From positions 434,001 through 498,000 of the forward strand of contig NZ_JAVXZY010000002.1 in NCBI RefSeq assembly GCF_032337115.1: 64,000 nucleotides of DNA. The letters run 5' to 3'. Of the stretch, positions 1 through 8,293 are shown piece after piece; within the stretch, counting starts at the first letter, position 1; each line of letters begins with the position of its first letter. This DNA is from Roseateles_C aquae (lineage in GTDB: Bacteria > Pseudomonadota > Gammaproteobacteria > Burkholderiales > Burkholderiaceae_C). The translations under genes were made by a program, and so were the position numbers. The notes beneath the pieces were generated by a model. The model searched no databases, was not told the DNA's origin, and saw nothing but the letters and a program-made list of their open reading frames with translations.

Positions 1-402
1 AGCGGGGCGGTGATCGGTTATGAGCCCATCGCCAAGCTGAACGAAACCATCATCATGCTGGTCGTGCTGGGCCTGATCGATGTGGTGATGATCTCCAATC
101 TGCTGATCATGGTCATCGTCGGCGGCTACGAGACCTTTGTCTCGCGGATGAATCTTGATGGCCACCCGGACCAACCGGAGTGGCTCAGCCACGTCAACGC
201 CTCGGTGCTGAAGGTCAAGCTGGCCACCGCCATCATTGGCATCTCGTCGATCCACCTGCTCAAGACCTTCATCAACGCCGACAACTACAGCGAAAAGACG
301 CTGATGTGGCAGACCCTGATCCACATCGCCTTCCTGCTCTCGGCCATGGCCATCGCGATGACCGACCGCCTGCTCGGCCACGCCAAGGACGCCCAGCACT
401 GA
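1..402 (+). CDS. UPF0114 (YqhA-type) inner-membrane protein, 5' truncated by window edge
   Basis: The reading frame is open from the first base, so the start lies upstream; a GTG at position 10 is in frame but is unlikely to be the real start. The visible 133 residues contain hydrophobic helices (around ETIIMLVVLGLIDVVMISNL, the LATAIIGISSIHLL segment and a C-terminal IAFLLSAMAIAM helix) and the GGYETFVSR segment that I recognise from the UPF0114/YqhA family. Family members are about 160-180 residues, so roughly the first 30-40 are missing. The function of the family is not established. The gene ends at a TGA and is followed by a long non-coding gap before fumarase, so it is probably not co-transcribed with it. 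Confidence 0.85.
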   Translation, partial: SGAVIGYEPIAKLNETIIMLVVLGLIDVVMISNLLIMVIVGGYETFVSRMNLDGHPDQPEWLSHVNASVLKVKLATAIIGISSIHLLKTFINADNYSEKTLMWQTLIHIAFLLSAMAIAMTDRLLGHAKDAQH

Positions 403-756
403 GCGTCTGCTCGCGCCACCTCCAGGCCCACGGCAAGCCGGCCAGCATCGAGCCCCCGGGCACGGCAAGCTTGGGCAGGGCCTCGTAGCAGGCGCCCGGG
501 CCGGCAAAAGCTCAGCCACCGGCCGTTACACCGGCGAAGCAGCACCGCCTGCCTGGCCCCGCCACCGCCGCGCCCCTTGATCGCGCTTTGCTGCACCCAA
601 GATCGGCCCAGCCGGCTTCGCTACACTGACAGGCATCACAGCCTGCGCCAGGCCCTCAGGCCCGGCTTTCAGCGCGCTGCAAGCCAAAGCTGGCATCGTG
701 CCGTAGTTTTCAGCCTGCCCAAGCACTTCCCGCCCCACTCACGTTGGACTCACACC
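403..756. other. 354-bp intergenic region upstream of fumarase
   Basis: No supported gene. The frame that continues upstream from the fumarase ATG has no family-like residues. A TACACT hexamer at about 621-626 could be a -10 element, but no well-spaced -35 is visible. The stretch presumably holds the fumarase promoter. Confidence 0.5.
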
Positions 757-2298
757 ATGAGCACACAGATTCGATACGCTGATCTGGTCGACAGCGTCGC
801 CGCCGCCCTGCAGTACATCAGCTACTACCACCCGGCCGACTACATCGCCCACCTGGCCCGCGCCTATGAGCGCGAGCAAAGCCCGGCGGCCAAGGACGCG
901 ATCGCGCAGATCCTGACCAACAGCCGCATGTGCGCCGAAGGCCGTCGCCCGATCTGCCAGGACACCGGCATCGTCAATGTGTTCCTGAAGATCGGCATGG
1001 ATGTGCGCTGGCTCGACTTCCCGGACTCGATCCAGGACGCCATCAACGAAGGCGTGCGCCGCGCCTACAACCATCCGGACAACAAGCTGCGCGCCTCGGT
1101 CTTGAGCGACCCAATCTTCGAGCGCAAGAACACCAAGGACAACACACCGGCCGTGATCTTCATGGAGGTCGTACCCGGCAACACCGTGGACGTGATCGTC
1201 GCGGCCAAGGGCGGCGGCTCGGAGAACAAGAGCAAGGTGTATATGCTCAACCCGAGCGACAACATCGTCGACTGGGTGTTGAAGACGGTGCCGACCATGG
1301 GCGCCGGCTGGTGCCCGCCGGGCATGCTGGGCATCGGCGTCGGCGGCACGGCCGAAAAGGCGGCGCTGCTGGCCAAGGAAGCGCTGATGGACGATATCGA
1401 TATGTACGAGCTGCTCGAACGCGGCCCGCAGAACAAGCTCGAGGAGCTACGTATCGAGTTGTACGAGAAGGTCAACGCCCTGGGCATTGGCGCGCAGGGC
1501 CTGGGCGGCCTGACCACGGTGCTGGACGTCAAGATCAAGACCTACCCGACCCACGCCGCGTCCAAGCCGATCGCGATGATCCCCAACTGCGCGGCCACCC
1601 GCCATGCGCATTTCGTGCTCGACGGCAGCGGCCCCAGCTACCTGACCCCGCCTAGCCTGGACCTGTGGCCCGATGTGCACTGGGCGCCGGACTACAACAA
1701 GAGCAAGCGCGTCGACCTGAACACGCTGACCAAGGCCGAAGTGGCCAGCTGGAAGCCGGGCGACACTCTGCTCTTGAACGGCAAGATGCTGACCGGCCGC
1801 GACGCTGCCCACAAGCGCATCCAGGACATGCTGGCCCGCGGCGAGAAGCTGCCGGTGGACTTCACCAACCGGGTCATCTACTACGTCGGCCCGGTGGATC
1901 CGGTGCGCGACGAGGTCGTCGGCCCGGCCGGCCCGACCACGGCCACGCGGATGGACAAATTCACCCGCATGATGCTGGAACAGACCGGCCTGATCGCCAT
2001 GGTCGGCAAGGCCGAACGCGGCCAGATCGCCATCGATGCGATCAAGGACAACCAGAGCGCCTACCTGATGGCCGTCGGCGGCGCCGCCTACCTGGTCAGC
2101 AAGGCGATCAAGGCCGCCCCGGTGGTCGGCTTTGCCGACCTGGGCATGGAAGCAATCTACGAGTTCGACGTGGTCGACATGCCGGTGACGGTGGCGGTGG
2201 ATGCCGGCGGCACCAGCGCCCATGTGACCGGCCCGGCCGACTGGCAGCAACGCATCGCCAGCGGCAAGACCGTCAGCATCCCGGTCAACGCCGCCTGA
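757..2298 (+). CDS. fum: Fumarate hydratase class I, Fe-S dependent
   Basis: Interconverts fumarate and malate in the TCA cycle in the cytoplasm. The protein is 513 residues, normal for the single-chain class I enzyme, and has the N-terminal alpha domain followed by the beta domain. Three cysteines match the family [4Fe-4S] ligands in context and spacing: C67 in PICQDTG, C186 in GWCPPG and C278 in PNCAATRH (spacings 119 and 92; E. coli FumA has 119 and 94). The ATG at 757 is preferred over the in-frame ATG at 577, because the added 60 residues look like translated intergenic DNA and the family starts near MSTQIRYADLV. A strong terminator follows at 2320, so the gene is probably monocistronic. 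Confidence 0.95.
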   Translation: MSTQIRYADLVDSVAAALQYISYYHPADYIAHLARAYEREQSPAAKDAIAQILTNSRMCAEGRRPICQDTGIVNVFLKIGMDVRWLDFPDSIQDAINEGVRRAYNHPDNKLRASVLSDPIFERKNTKDNTPAVIFMEVVPGNTVDVIVAAKGGGSENKSKVYMLNPSDNIVDWVLKTVPTMGAGWCPPGMLGIGVGGTAEKAALLAKEALMDDIDMYELLERGPQNKLEELRIELYEKVNALGIGAQGLGGLTTVLDVKIKTYPTHAASKPIAMIPNCAATRHAHFVLDGSGPSYLTPPSLDLWPDVHWAPDYNKSKRVDLNTLTKAEVASWKPGDTLLLNGKMLTGRDAAHKRIQDMLARGEKLPVDFTNRVIYYVGPVDPVRDEVVGPAGPTTATRMDKFTRMMLEQTGLIAMVGKAERGQIAIDAIKDNQSAYLMAVGGAAYLVSKAIKAAPVVGFADLGMEAIYEFDVVDMPVTVAVDAGGTSAHVTGPADWQQRIASGKTVSIPVNAA

Positions 2299-2319
2299 TC
2301 ACCGGGCAGCGGGTCAACC

Positions 2320-2345
2320 AAGAAGCCACCTGCGGGTGGCTTCTT
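2320..2345 (+). terminator. Rho-independent-type terminator after fumarase
   Basis: A perfect 11-bp inverted repeat, AAGAAGCCACC / GGTGGCTTCTT, with a 4-nt TGCG loop begins 22 bp after the fumarase stop. The 3' arm ends in a short T-rich run. The A-rich left end means it could also work on the opposite strand. Confidence 0.85.
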
Positions 2346-2663
2346 CATGTAGTGCGTTTGGCGCCAATTGCTGAATCCCTGAAAGCAGCCAAAGGCAAGC
2401 ACAGCGGCATTGAGTCACAGAGAAAAACTAGTCGAACCCTGGTGTCCCCTGTGAATTCCTCTGTGCCTCAGTGCCTCTGTGGTTGGGTTTCGTGTGCCGG
2501 TGGCCGAGCATCAAATAGGGTCCAAAGAGCCTTTTCATGTGCCATGGCGTCGTGGCGCCTGTATTCCGCCATCCGTGAACAAAGCACAACAAATTCCCGC
2601 CCGCCAGATGGGTGGGAGCGCCCGGCCCTTTCTAGAATGCGCCATCACTTCTGAAGCCTGACC
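2346..2663. other. Intergenic region with a CTCTGTG-rich tandem stretch
   Basis: No supported gene in the roughly 365 bp between fumarase and the next CDS. At 2458-2484 the sequence runs CCTCTGTGCCTCAGTGCCTC and on to TGTGGTT, an imperfect repeat of CTCTGTG/CTCAGTG units. Such words recur in intergenic DNA of many genomes, but no element boundary is visible. The promoter of the downstream lipoprotein gene should be close to 2600-2660. Confidence 0.4.
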
Positions 2664-3797
2664 ATGCAAAGACGTTCCCTCCTCCTCGCCGGCAGCCTCG
2701 CCCCCCTGTTCAGCGCCTGCTCGCGCCTGCCCGACACCGTGCGTATCGGCGTGGCCCAGCCGCTCAGCGGACCGCTGGCACGCCTGGGCAAGGACATGCT
2801 GGCCGGCGTGGAAATGGCGGTCAAGGACATCAATGCCGCCGGCTTCTCGGTCAAGGGCCAGCGCATCACGCTGGAAGTGGTGGCGCGTGACGACAAGTCC
2901 GATGCAGAGACGGGCAAGAAGATCGCTCAGGAGCTGGTCGAGGCCGGCGTGATCGCCGTGGTCGGCAACCTGAATTCCGGTGTCAGCATTGCATCGGCAC
3001 CGATCTACGGCGCCGCCGGCATCGCCCAGCTGGCAATCTCGACCAACCCCAAGTTCACCCAGCTTGATCTGCCGACCACGCTGCGCCTGGTCGCCAACGA
3101 CGATCTGCAGGCCAAGGCCATGGCCGGCTATGCGGTGCAACAGATGGGCGCACAGACCTTCTGTTTGATTGACGACAACACGCCCTATGGCAAGGGCCTG
3201 CTGGTCGGCGTCGAGGCGCATATGAAGAAGCTGGGCAAGACGCCGGCGCTGAAGGCCTCGCTGGACGACAAAACCACCACTTTCGACGAGCTGCTGCCCA
3301 AGATGGCCGCCGCCAAGATCGACTGCGTGATCACCACGCTGGCCGATTTCCAGGTCGAGGCGCTGATGAAGGGCATGGCCCGCGTCGGCCTGAAGGATGC
3401 CCAGCTGCTGGGTGGCGACACCATCAAGACCGACCTGTTGCCCAAGGGCCAGCTGCCGATCCGTCGCGTGATGGCCACCTCGCCCATCATCGAGCCCTAT
3501 GAGTTCAGTGCCGGCAAGGCCTTCCAGCAGCGTTTCAACAAGGAACAGAAGCAGGATATCGCCTACGGTGCCCACTATGCCTACGACGCCGTCTACTCGA
3601 TCAGCCAGGGCCTGCTGCGCGCCGGCAGCGCTGATCCCAAGCAGGTGCTGGCGGCGATGAAGTCACTCGACCTGCACGGCCCGGTGACCAGCGGCCTGCG
3701 CTATGCCGACAACGGCGAACAGCGCTTCGGCACCATCAGCGTCTACGGCATCGAGCATGGCCGCTGGCAATCGGTGATGCGCTCGGCCGACTGGTAA
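2664..3797 (+). CDS. LivJ/LivK-type periplasmic-binding lipoprotein (branched-chain amino acid-type ABC substrate-binding protein)
   Basis: A 377-residue type I periplasmic-binding-fold protein. The N-terminus MQRRSLLLAGSLAPLFSAC ends in a lipobox with Cys19, so it is probably a lipoprotein. The mature part opens VRIGVAQPLSGPLARLGKDM and contains GVEMAVKDINAAG and VAVVGNLNSGVSIASAPIY, typical of the Leu/Ile/Val-binding (ANF receptor) family. No livHMGF permease or ATPase genes are adjacent. It either serves a transporter encoded elsewhere or is a stand-alone sensor. The ligand cannot be read from the sequence; branched-chain amino acids are only the family default. It converges with the SucA-like gene downstream, with a 6-bp gap. 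Confidence 0.85.
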   Translation: MQRRSLLLAGSLAPLFSACSRLPDTVRIGVAQPLSGPLARLGKDMLAGVEMAVKDINAAGFSVKGQRITLEVVARDDKSDAETGKKIAQELVEAGVIAVVGNLNSGVSIASAPIYGAAGIAQLAISTNPKFTQLDLPTTLRLVANDDLQAKAMAGYAVQQMGAQTFCLIDDNTPYGKGLLVGVEAHMKKLGKTPALKASLDDKTTTFDELLPKMAAAKIDCVITTLADFQVEALMKGMARVGLKDAQLLGGDTIKTDLLPKGQLPIRRVMATSPIIEPYEFSAGKAFQQRFNKEQKQDIAYGAHYAYDAVYSISQGLLRAGSADPKQVLAAMKSLDLHGPVTSGLRYADNGEQRFGTISVYGIEHGRWQSVMRSADW

Positions 3798-3803
3798 GCC
3801 TCC

Positions 3804-6479
3804 TCAGCCCCAGCCCAGCGCCTGCTCCACCAGCGCCTGCTGGATGGCGCGCTGGGCTTGCAGCGTCGAGGCGGCGCCGGTGGCCGTGCTGGGCGCAGCC
3901 ACACAGCGCAGCTCAACGCCGGCCGGGCAGGCCTGCTGCAAGTCGTCACGGACGAAGGGCCAGGCGCCCTGGCGCAGCTGTTCCTCCTGCGCCCACACCA
4001 GTTCACCCAGCCAGGGCAGCGCCGCCAGCACGCGGTGCAGACCTTGGACGTCCAGCGGATAAAGCTGCTCCAGGCGCAGCAGCAGCGTGCGGCTGCGCCC
4101 ACCCAACCTTCGCCGACCACGCACCAGGTCGTAGAACAGCTTGCCACTGCACAGCACCACCCGTTCCACCTGGCGAGCCGCGGGGGCATCGGGATCGGGC
4201 AACAGAGGCTGAAAACTGCCTTCAAGCATCGCCTGCAAGGGCGCATGTGAACCCGGCTCCTCGTGCAGCACCGCCTTGGGTGTCATCACGATCAGCGGCC
4301 GGCGCTCCGGGTCCAGCGCCTGGCGGCGCAGCAGATGGAACCATTGCGCCGAGGTCGAGGGGCAGGCCACGCGCAGATTCTCTTCGGCACACAGCGCCAG
4401 CCAGCGCCCCAGAAAGCCATTGGAATGCTCGGGGCCCACGCCCTCATGGCCATGCGGCAGCAGCACGACCAGGGCCGAGTCCCTGCCCCACTTGGCCGCA
4501 CCCGAGGCGATGTATTGGTCGGCAAAGACCTGGGCGCCATTGACGAAGTCGCCGAACTGCGCCTCCCAGATCACCAGGCGCCGGCCGGCGCAAAGGCTGT
4601 AGCCGTATTCAAAGCCCAGTACGGCCTCCTCGGACAGGGGCGAGTTGTAGACCTCGAAGCGCGCGCCCGGCTGCTCCAGTGCGGCCAGCGGGACATGCCG
4701 GACGGGCAGGCCACCGGCCGCCGTCTGCCCCTGCCAGACCGCCAGCCGATGAAAGAAGGTGCCGCGCTGCACATCCATGCCCGAGATGCGTATGCCGACG
4801 CCGGCGCGCAAGAGGCTGGCATAGGCCATGTTCTCGGCAAAGCGCCAATCGACCGGCTGCCAGCGGTCTCCCGCCATGCTGCGCCAATCCTCGATCAACG
4901 TCCGCACCATCGGGTGCGGCAGAAAACCCGGCGGCAGGGCCACCATGGCCTCGACCATGGCCGCATGATCGCCCTGATCAGGCAGGGGATGTCGTGCATC
5001 GCCCTCGAGCGCTCGCGGCAGCGGCGCTGGCTGCTCAGGCGGCACCTGGCCAGCGCCGCTGAACAGGCTGAGTGCCCGCTCCTGCCTCGGCGCCAGCACG
5101 GTGGCGATATCGCCGCCGGGCAGCCAGCCTGCCGCTTGCAGGCGCCGCGCAAAACGCTCGACCACCGTGGGCGTTGCTTTGATGCAGGCCTGACGCAGCG
5201 GGCTGCTCAACTCCGGCACATCACTCTCGGAGTGTCCCAACCGCCGGTAGCCGACCAGATCGATAAAGACATCGGCGCTGAAGCGGCTGCGATAGGCCAA
5301 GGCCAATGCCGCCGCCCGCGCCAGCAGTTCCGGCGCATCGGCGTTCACTCGCAGCACCGGTGCATCGATCATCCGTGCCACATCGGTGCAATAGCGTGGC
5401 GCCTGGGCATCGGGCTGCTGGGCTTCGGTGAAACCAACCTGGTTGTTGATGACGATATGCACTGCGCCGCCGATGCCATAGCCCTGCTTGTGCGCCAGCA
5501 TCAGTGTTTCCATCACCACGCCCTGGCCCGCCAATGCCGCGTCGCCATGCAGCAGCAAGGCCATCGCCCGCCGCCGCTGCGGGCCATCGTCGCCATCTTG
5601 GCTGGCCCGCGTCATCCCGCAGATCACCGGTTGCACACTTTGCAGGTGCGATGGGTTGTCTGCCAGGCGCAGGCGCAAAGGCCCGTGCGGCGTCTGCAGC
5701 ACGCGCTCGGCGCCGCGATGGTAGATAAGGTCATTGCCGTCCGCCGAATCTTTGCCGGATGCGGGCGTCAGCAGCTCGAAGGCCGCCAGCACCCGCTCAG
5801 GCGGCAGTCCCAGCAGATTCACCAGCACATTGAGACGGCCGCGGTGCGGCATGCCCATCATCACCTGCTCGACACCATGGGCGCAGGCCGCCTCGAGCAC
5901 GGCATCGAGCAGCGGCAGCAAGGCCTCCAGCCCCTGCAGCGAGAAACGCTTGCCCTGCGGGAAGCTGTTCGCCGCATGCTGCTCCCAGCATTGCGCCGCC
6001 ACCAAGCGTTCCAGCAAAGCCAGGGCCTGCTCGCGCTGCTGCAGGTCGGGAGGCGCTTCAGCCTCCATCGCTGCGAACAGCCATTCGCGCCGCGTCGGGT
6101 TGCGCACGGCGCTGGCATCGAGCGTCATTTCGCCGCAATAGCAGGCGCGCAAACGCGCTTGCAAGTCGCCGACATCGCTGGCGGCCAGCACCCAGGAATG
6201 CCCGGCAAGCTGAGCGCTGGCCCGCTCTGCGCCAAGCTCGTGAGTTGGCTCATCGAGTTTGAGCCCGAACTGTGCCGCATCCAGCTGGGCCGGATCGACC
6301 GGGCTGGCCAGCCCCAGCGGATCCAATGTTGCGCAGCGGTGCCCCTGTTCCCGGTAGGCCTCGACCAGCGACTGCAAGGCCAGGCGCAGGCCCGGCCTCG
6401 CGGTGATCAACTGCTCACCGAGCAAAAACATCGGGGTGTGCTCCACCCCGCCACGGCCCTCAGGCCTGGCTGTAGTCAT
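3804..6479 (-). CDS. Orphan 2-oxoglutarate dehydrogenase E1-like protein (divergent SucA paralogue)
   Basis: An 891-residue thiamine-diphosphate enzyme related to SucA, the decarboxylating subunit of the 2-oxoglutarate dehydrogenase complex. Signatures in order: GMPHRGRLNVLV at 209-220 (SucA has GMAHRGRLNVL); the ThDP motif HGDAALAGQG at 311-320 followed by HIVINNQVGF at 341-350; then DVQRGTFFHR, SPLSEEAVLGFEYGYS, WEAQFGDFVNGAQV and LLPHGHEGVGPEHS of the transketolase-type half. It lacks the usual SucA N-terminal segment and is about 50-60 residues shorter. No sucB or lpd neighbour is present. The start has a strong Shine-Dalgarno sequence (GGAGGAG). It may be a second E1 with altered partner or substrate use; true sucA should lie elsewhere. 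It sits 48 bp downstream of the chemoreceptor gene on the same strand. Confidence 0.85.
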   Translation of the reverse strand: MTTARPEGRGGVEHTPMFLLGEQLITARPGLRLALQSLVEAYREQGHRCATLDPLGLASPVDPAQLDAAQFGLKLDEPTHELGAERASAQLAGHSWVLAASDVGDLQARLRACYCGEMTLDASAVRNPTRREWLFAAMEAEAPPDLQQREQALALLERLVAAQCWEQHAANSFPQGKRFSLQGLEALLPLLDAVLEAACAHGVEQVMMGMPHRGRLNVLVNLLGLPPERVLAAFELLTPASGKDSADGNDLIYHRGAERVLQTPHGPLRLRLADNPSHLQSVQPVICGMTRASQDGDDGPQRRRAMALLLHGDAALAGQGVVMETLMLAHKQGYGIGGAVHIVINNQVGFTEAQQPDAQAPRYCTDVARMIDAPVLRVNADAPELLARAAALALAYRSRFSADVFIDLVGYRRLGHSESDVPELSSPLRQACIKATPTVVERFARRLQAAGWLPGGDIATVLAPRQERALSLFSGAGQVPPEQPAPLPRALEGDARHPLPDQGDHAAMVEAMVALPPGFLPHPMVRTLIEDWRSMAGDRWQPVDWRFAENMAYASLLRAGVGIRISGMDVQRGTFFHRLAVWQGQTAAGGLPVRHVPLAALEQPGARFEVYNSPLSEEAVLGFEYGYSLCAGRRLVIWEAQFGDFVNGAQVFADQYIASGAAKWGRDSALVVLLPHGHEGVGPEHSNGFLGRWLALCAEENLRVACPSTSAQWFHLLRRQALDPERRPLIVMTPKAVLHEEPGSHAPLQAMLEGSFQPLLPDPDAPAARQVERVVLCSGKLFYDLVRGRRRLGGRSRTLLLRLEQLYPLDVQGLHRVLAALPWLGELVWAQEEQLRQGAWPFVRDDLQQACPAGVELRCVAAPSTATGAASTLQAQRAIQQALVEQALGWG

Positions 6480-6527
6480 GATGGTTCTCCTCCGCCGGGC
6501 ACCCCGTCGCGGGGCCCCGCCAAGCGG

Positions 6528-8069
6528 CTACAGCACGAAAGAGCGGACGACCTCGTTCAGCTGCCGCGCCTGGTCTTGCAAGGAGCTGGCCGACGCCGTG
6601 CTCTGCTCGACCATGGCCGCGTTCTTCTGCGTCGAGTCGTCCATCTGCACAATGGCCTCGTTGACCTGCTCGATGCCCAGGCTCTGCTCTCGGCCCGAGG
6701 CGCTGATGGCCGCCACCACCTCACTGACCTGGCGGATGCTGGACACCACCTGCTGCATCGTCGCGCCGGCCTGCTCGACCATCTGGCTGCCCTTGTCGAC
6801 CTGCTCCACCGAGTTGTCGATCAGCGACTTGATCTCCTTGGCCGCCACCGCGCTGCGCTGCGCGAGGCTGCGCACCTCGGCCGCGACCACGGCAAAGCCA
6901 CGTCCATGCTCGCCCGCCCGGGCGGCCTCGACGGCGGCGTTCAGCGCCAGGATATTGGTCTGGAAGGCGATGCCATCGATGACGCTGATGATCTCGACGA
7001 TGCGCTTCGAGGAGTCGGCGATCGAACTCATCGTCGCCACTACCTGTCCAACCACCTCGCCGCCCTGGCTGGCTACCGACGAGGCCTGCTGGGCCGAGGC
7101 ATTGGCCTGCTGGGCGTTGTCGGCGCTGAGCTTGACGGCGGCAGTCAGCTGCTCCATCGCCGAGGCAGTTTGCTGCAGCGCGCTGGCCTGCTGCTCGGTG
7201 CGGGCCGACAAATCCATATTGCCCTGTGCGACCTGATGCGACGCTGTGGCGATCAGATCAGCGCCCGAGCGCACTTCGGAAACGATGCGATGCAGGCTGT
7301 TCACCATATGTTCCAGCGCGCCCAACAAGCGGCCCACTTCATCCTTGCTGCTGTGATCGATGCGGCAGGTCAGCTCGCCCTCGGCAACCGCCTCAGCCAG
7401 CGAGATCGCGTGGTCAATCGGCCGGGTAATCGAACGGGTGATGAAGATGGCCGTGCCCACACCCAGCAGCACGGCAAAGGCCGAGAACAGCACCATGCCA
7501 AAGCGACCGCGCTGGGTCGCCGCCTTGGCCTCGCTCACATCATCGGCCATGCCCTTCTCCTGGTGGGCGACCATCTTGTCGATCAGCGCGTAATAGCGCG
7601 GCTGCAGCGTCGCCATCTCACCTTGATAGACGGCCATCGCCTCCTCGCGCTTGCCTGCGCCCTGCAGCTCGAAGAACTTGCGCACCGCGGCACCATAGGC
7701 TTTGCGCGCCTCGGTCTGCTCGGCAAAGATGGCCTTGCTTTCGTCGGTGTGCAGCAGCTTCTCGAAGCGGGCGAAGTTCTCGGTGTTCTGTGCCCGCAGC
7801 GCCGCGTACTGATCGATATATTTCTTGGCTTCGTCAGCGCTGTTGGACAGCAGGATGCGGCCGATGGTGACGACACCCTTGTCGCCCACATCCTTGATGG
7901 CGCTGCTCAGGGCGATCTGGGCGTAGCGGTCATCAACGACCTGTTCCATCGTCACACTGACATGATTGAGCACTGTGATCCCAGCGGCCAGGCTGGCCAG
8001 CAGCAGGGCAATGACGATAGCAAAGGCAAGCCCCAGCCGCGTGCCAATACGCAGATTGTTCAACATCAT
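6528..8069 (-). CDS. Methyl-accepting chemotaxis protein (4HB sensor, HAMP, MCP signalling domain)
   Basis: A 513-residue inner-membrane chemoreceptor. TM1 (about 10-32) is followed by a four-helix-bundle periplasmic sensor with the DDRYAQIALSSAIKDVG region, TM2 (about 190-210), a HAMP domain starting at ITRSITRPIDHAIS, and a long coiled-coil signalling domain. The hairpin tip IDGIAFQTNILALNAAVEAA and GEHGRGFAVVAAEVR are essentially consensus for CheA/CheW contact. There is no C-terminal CheB/CheR-binding pentapeptide; the protein ends RSFVL. The 4HB sensor is the Tar/Tsr-like ligand-binding fold, but the ligand is not predictable. Two stem-loops lie upstream of the start. Confidence 0.95.
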   Translation of the reverse strand: MMLNNLRIGTRLGLAFAIVIALLLASLAAGITVLNHVSVTMEQVVDDRYAQIALSSAIKDVGDKGVVTIGRILLSNSADEAKKYIDQYAALRAQNTENFARFEKLLHTDESKAIFAEQTEARKAYGAAVRKFFELQGAGKREEAMAVYQGEMATLQPRYYALIDKMVAHQEKGMADDVSEAKAATQRGRFGMVLFSAFAVLLGVGTAIFITRSITRPIDHAISLAEAVAEGELTCRIDHSSKDEVGRLLGALEHMVNSLHRIVSEVRSGADLIATASHQVAQGNMDLSARTEQQASALQQTASAMEQLTAAVKLSADNAQQANASAQQASSVASQGGEVVGQVVATMSSIADSSKRIVEIISVIDGIAFQTNILALNAAVEAARAGEHGRGFAVVAAEVRSLAQRSAVAAKEIKSLIDNSVEQVDKGSQMVEQAGATMQQVVSSIRQVSEVVAAISASGREQSLGIEQVNEAIVQMDDSTQKNAAMVEQSTASASSLQDQARQLNEVVRSFVL

Positions 8070-8088
8070 CTTTTCCCCCTGTTTACCG

Positions 8089-8127
8089 GCTGCGGCTGCT
8101 GAGCCGCAGCGTGACGTCGAGCGTCAC
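8089..8127. promoter_or_regulatory. Two adjacent inverted repeats in the chemoreceptor leader
   Basis: GCTGCGGCT / AGCCGCAGC (8089-8097 and 8102-8110, 4-nt loop) is followed directly by GTGACG / CGTCAC (8111-8116 and 8122-8127, 5-nt loop). Both are perfect and lie 20-58 bp upstream of the chemoreceptor ATG. They could be leader hairpins or operators. Confidence 0.5.
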
Positions 8128-8293
8128 CCCCCATACTCTAGGGATATCTAACCACCAGGGGAACTGTCTGACCTTACAGCTTCCTGAGCGGCTGTACCCG
8201 CTGGCAGGCGCCGCCAAGGTGACAAAAGGCCAGCTCTGCCGAGCCTATGATCGGCAGTTGACGTTGCCGGCACCAGCGCTCCAGGAGTAGCAG

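Noticed and set aside
577..756. N-terminal extension of fumarase
   Set aside because: In frame but reads like translated intergenic sequence; family proteins start at the ATG at 757.
2458..2484. CTCTGTGCCTC-type tandem stretch, considered as a mobile repeat
   Set aside because: Too short and imperfect, with no terminal repeats or further copies in the window.
4263..8102. Plus-strand open frame of about 1279 codons over the SucA-like and chemoreceptor genes
   Set aside because: Shadow frame; no motif, no start context, and the opposite strand has textbook motifs.
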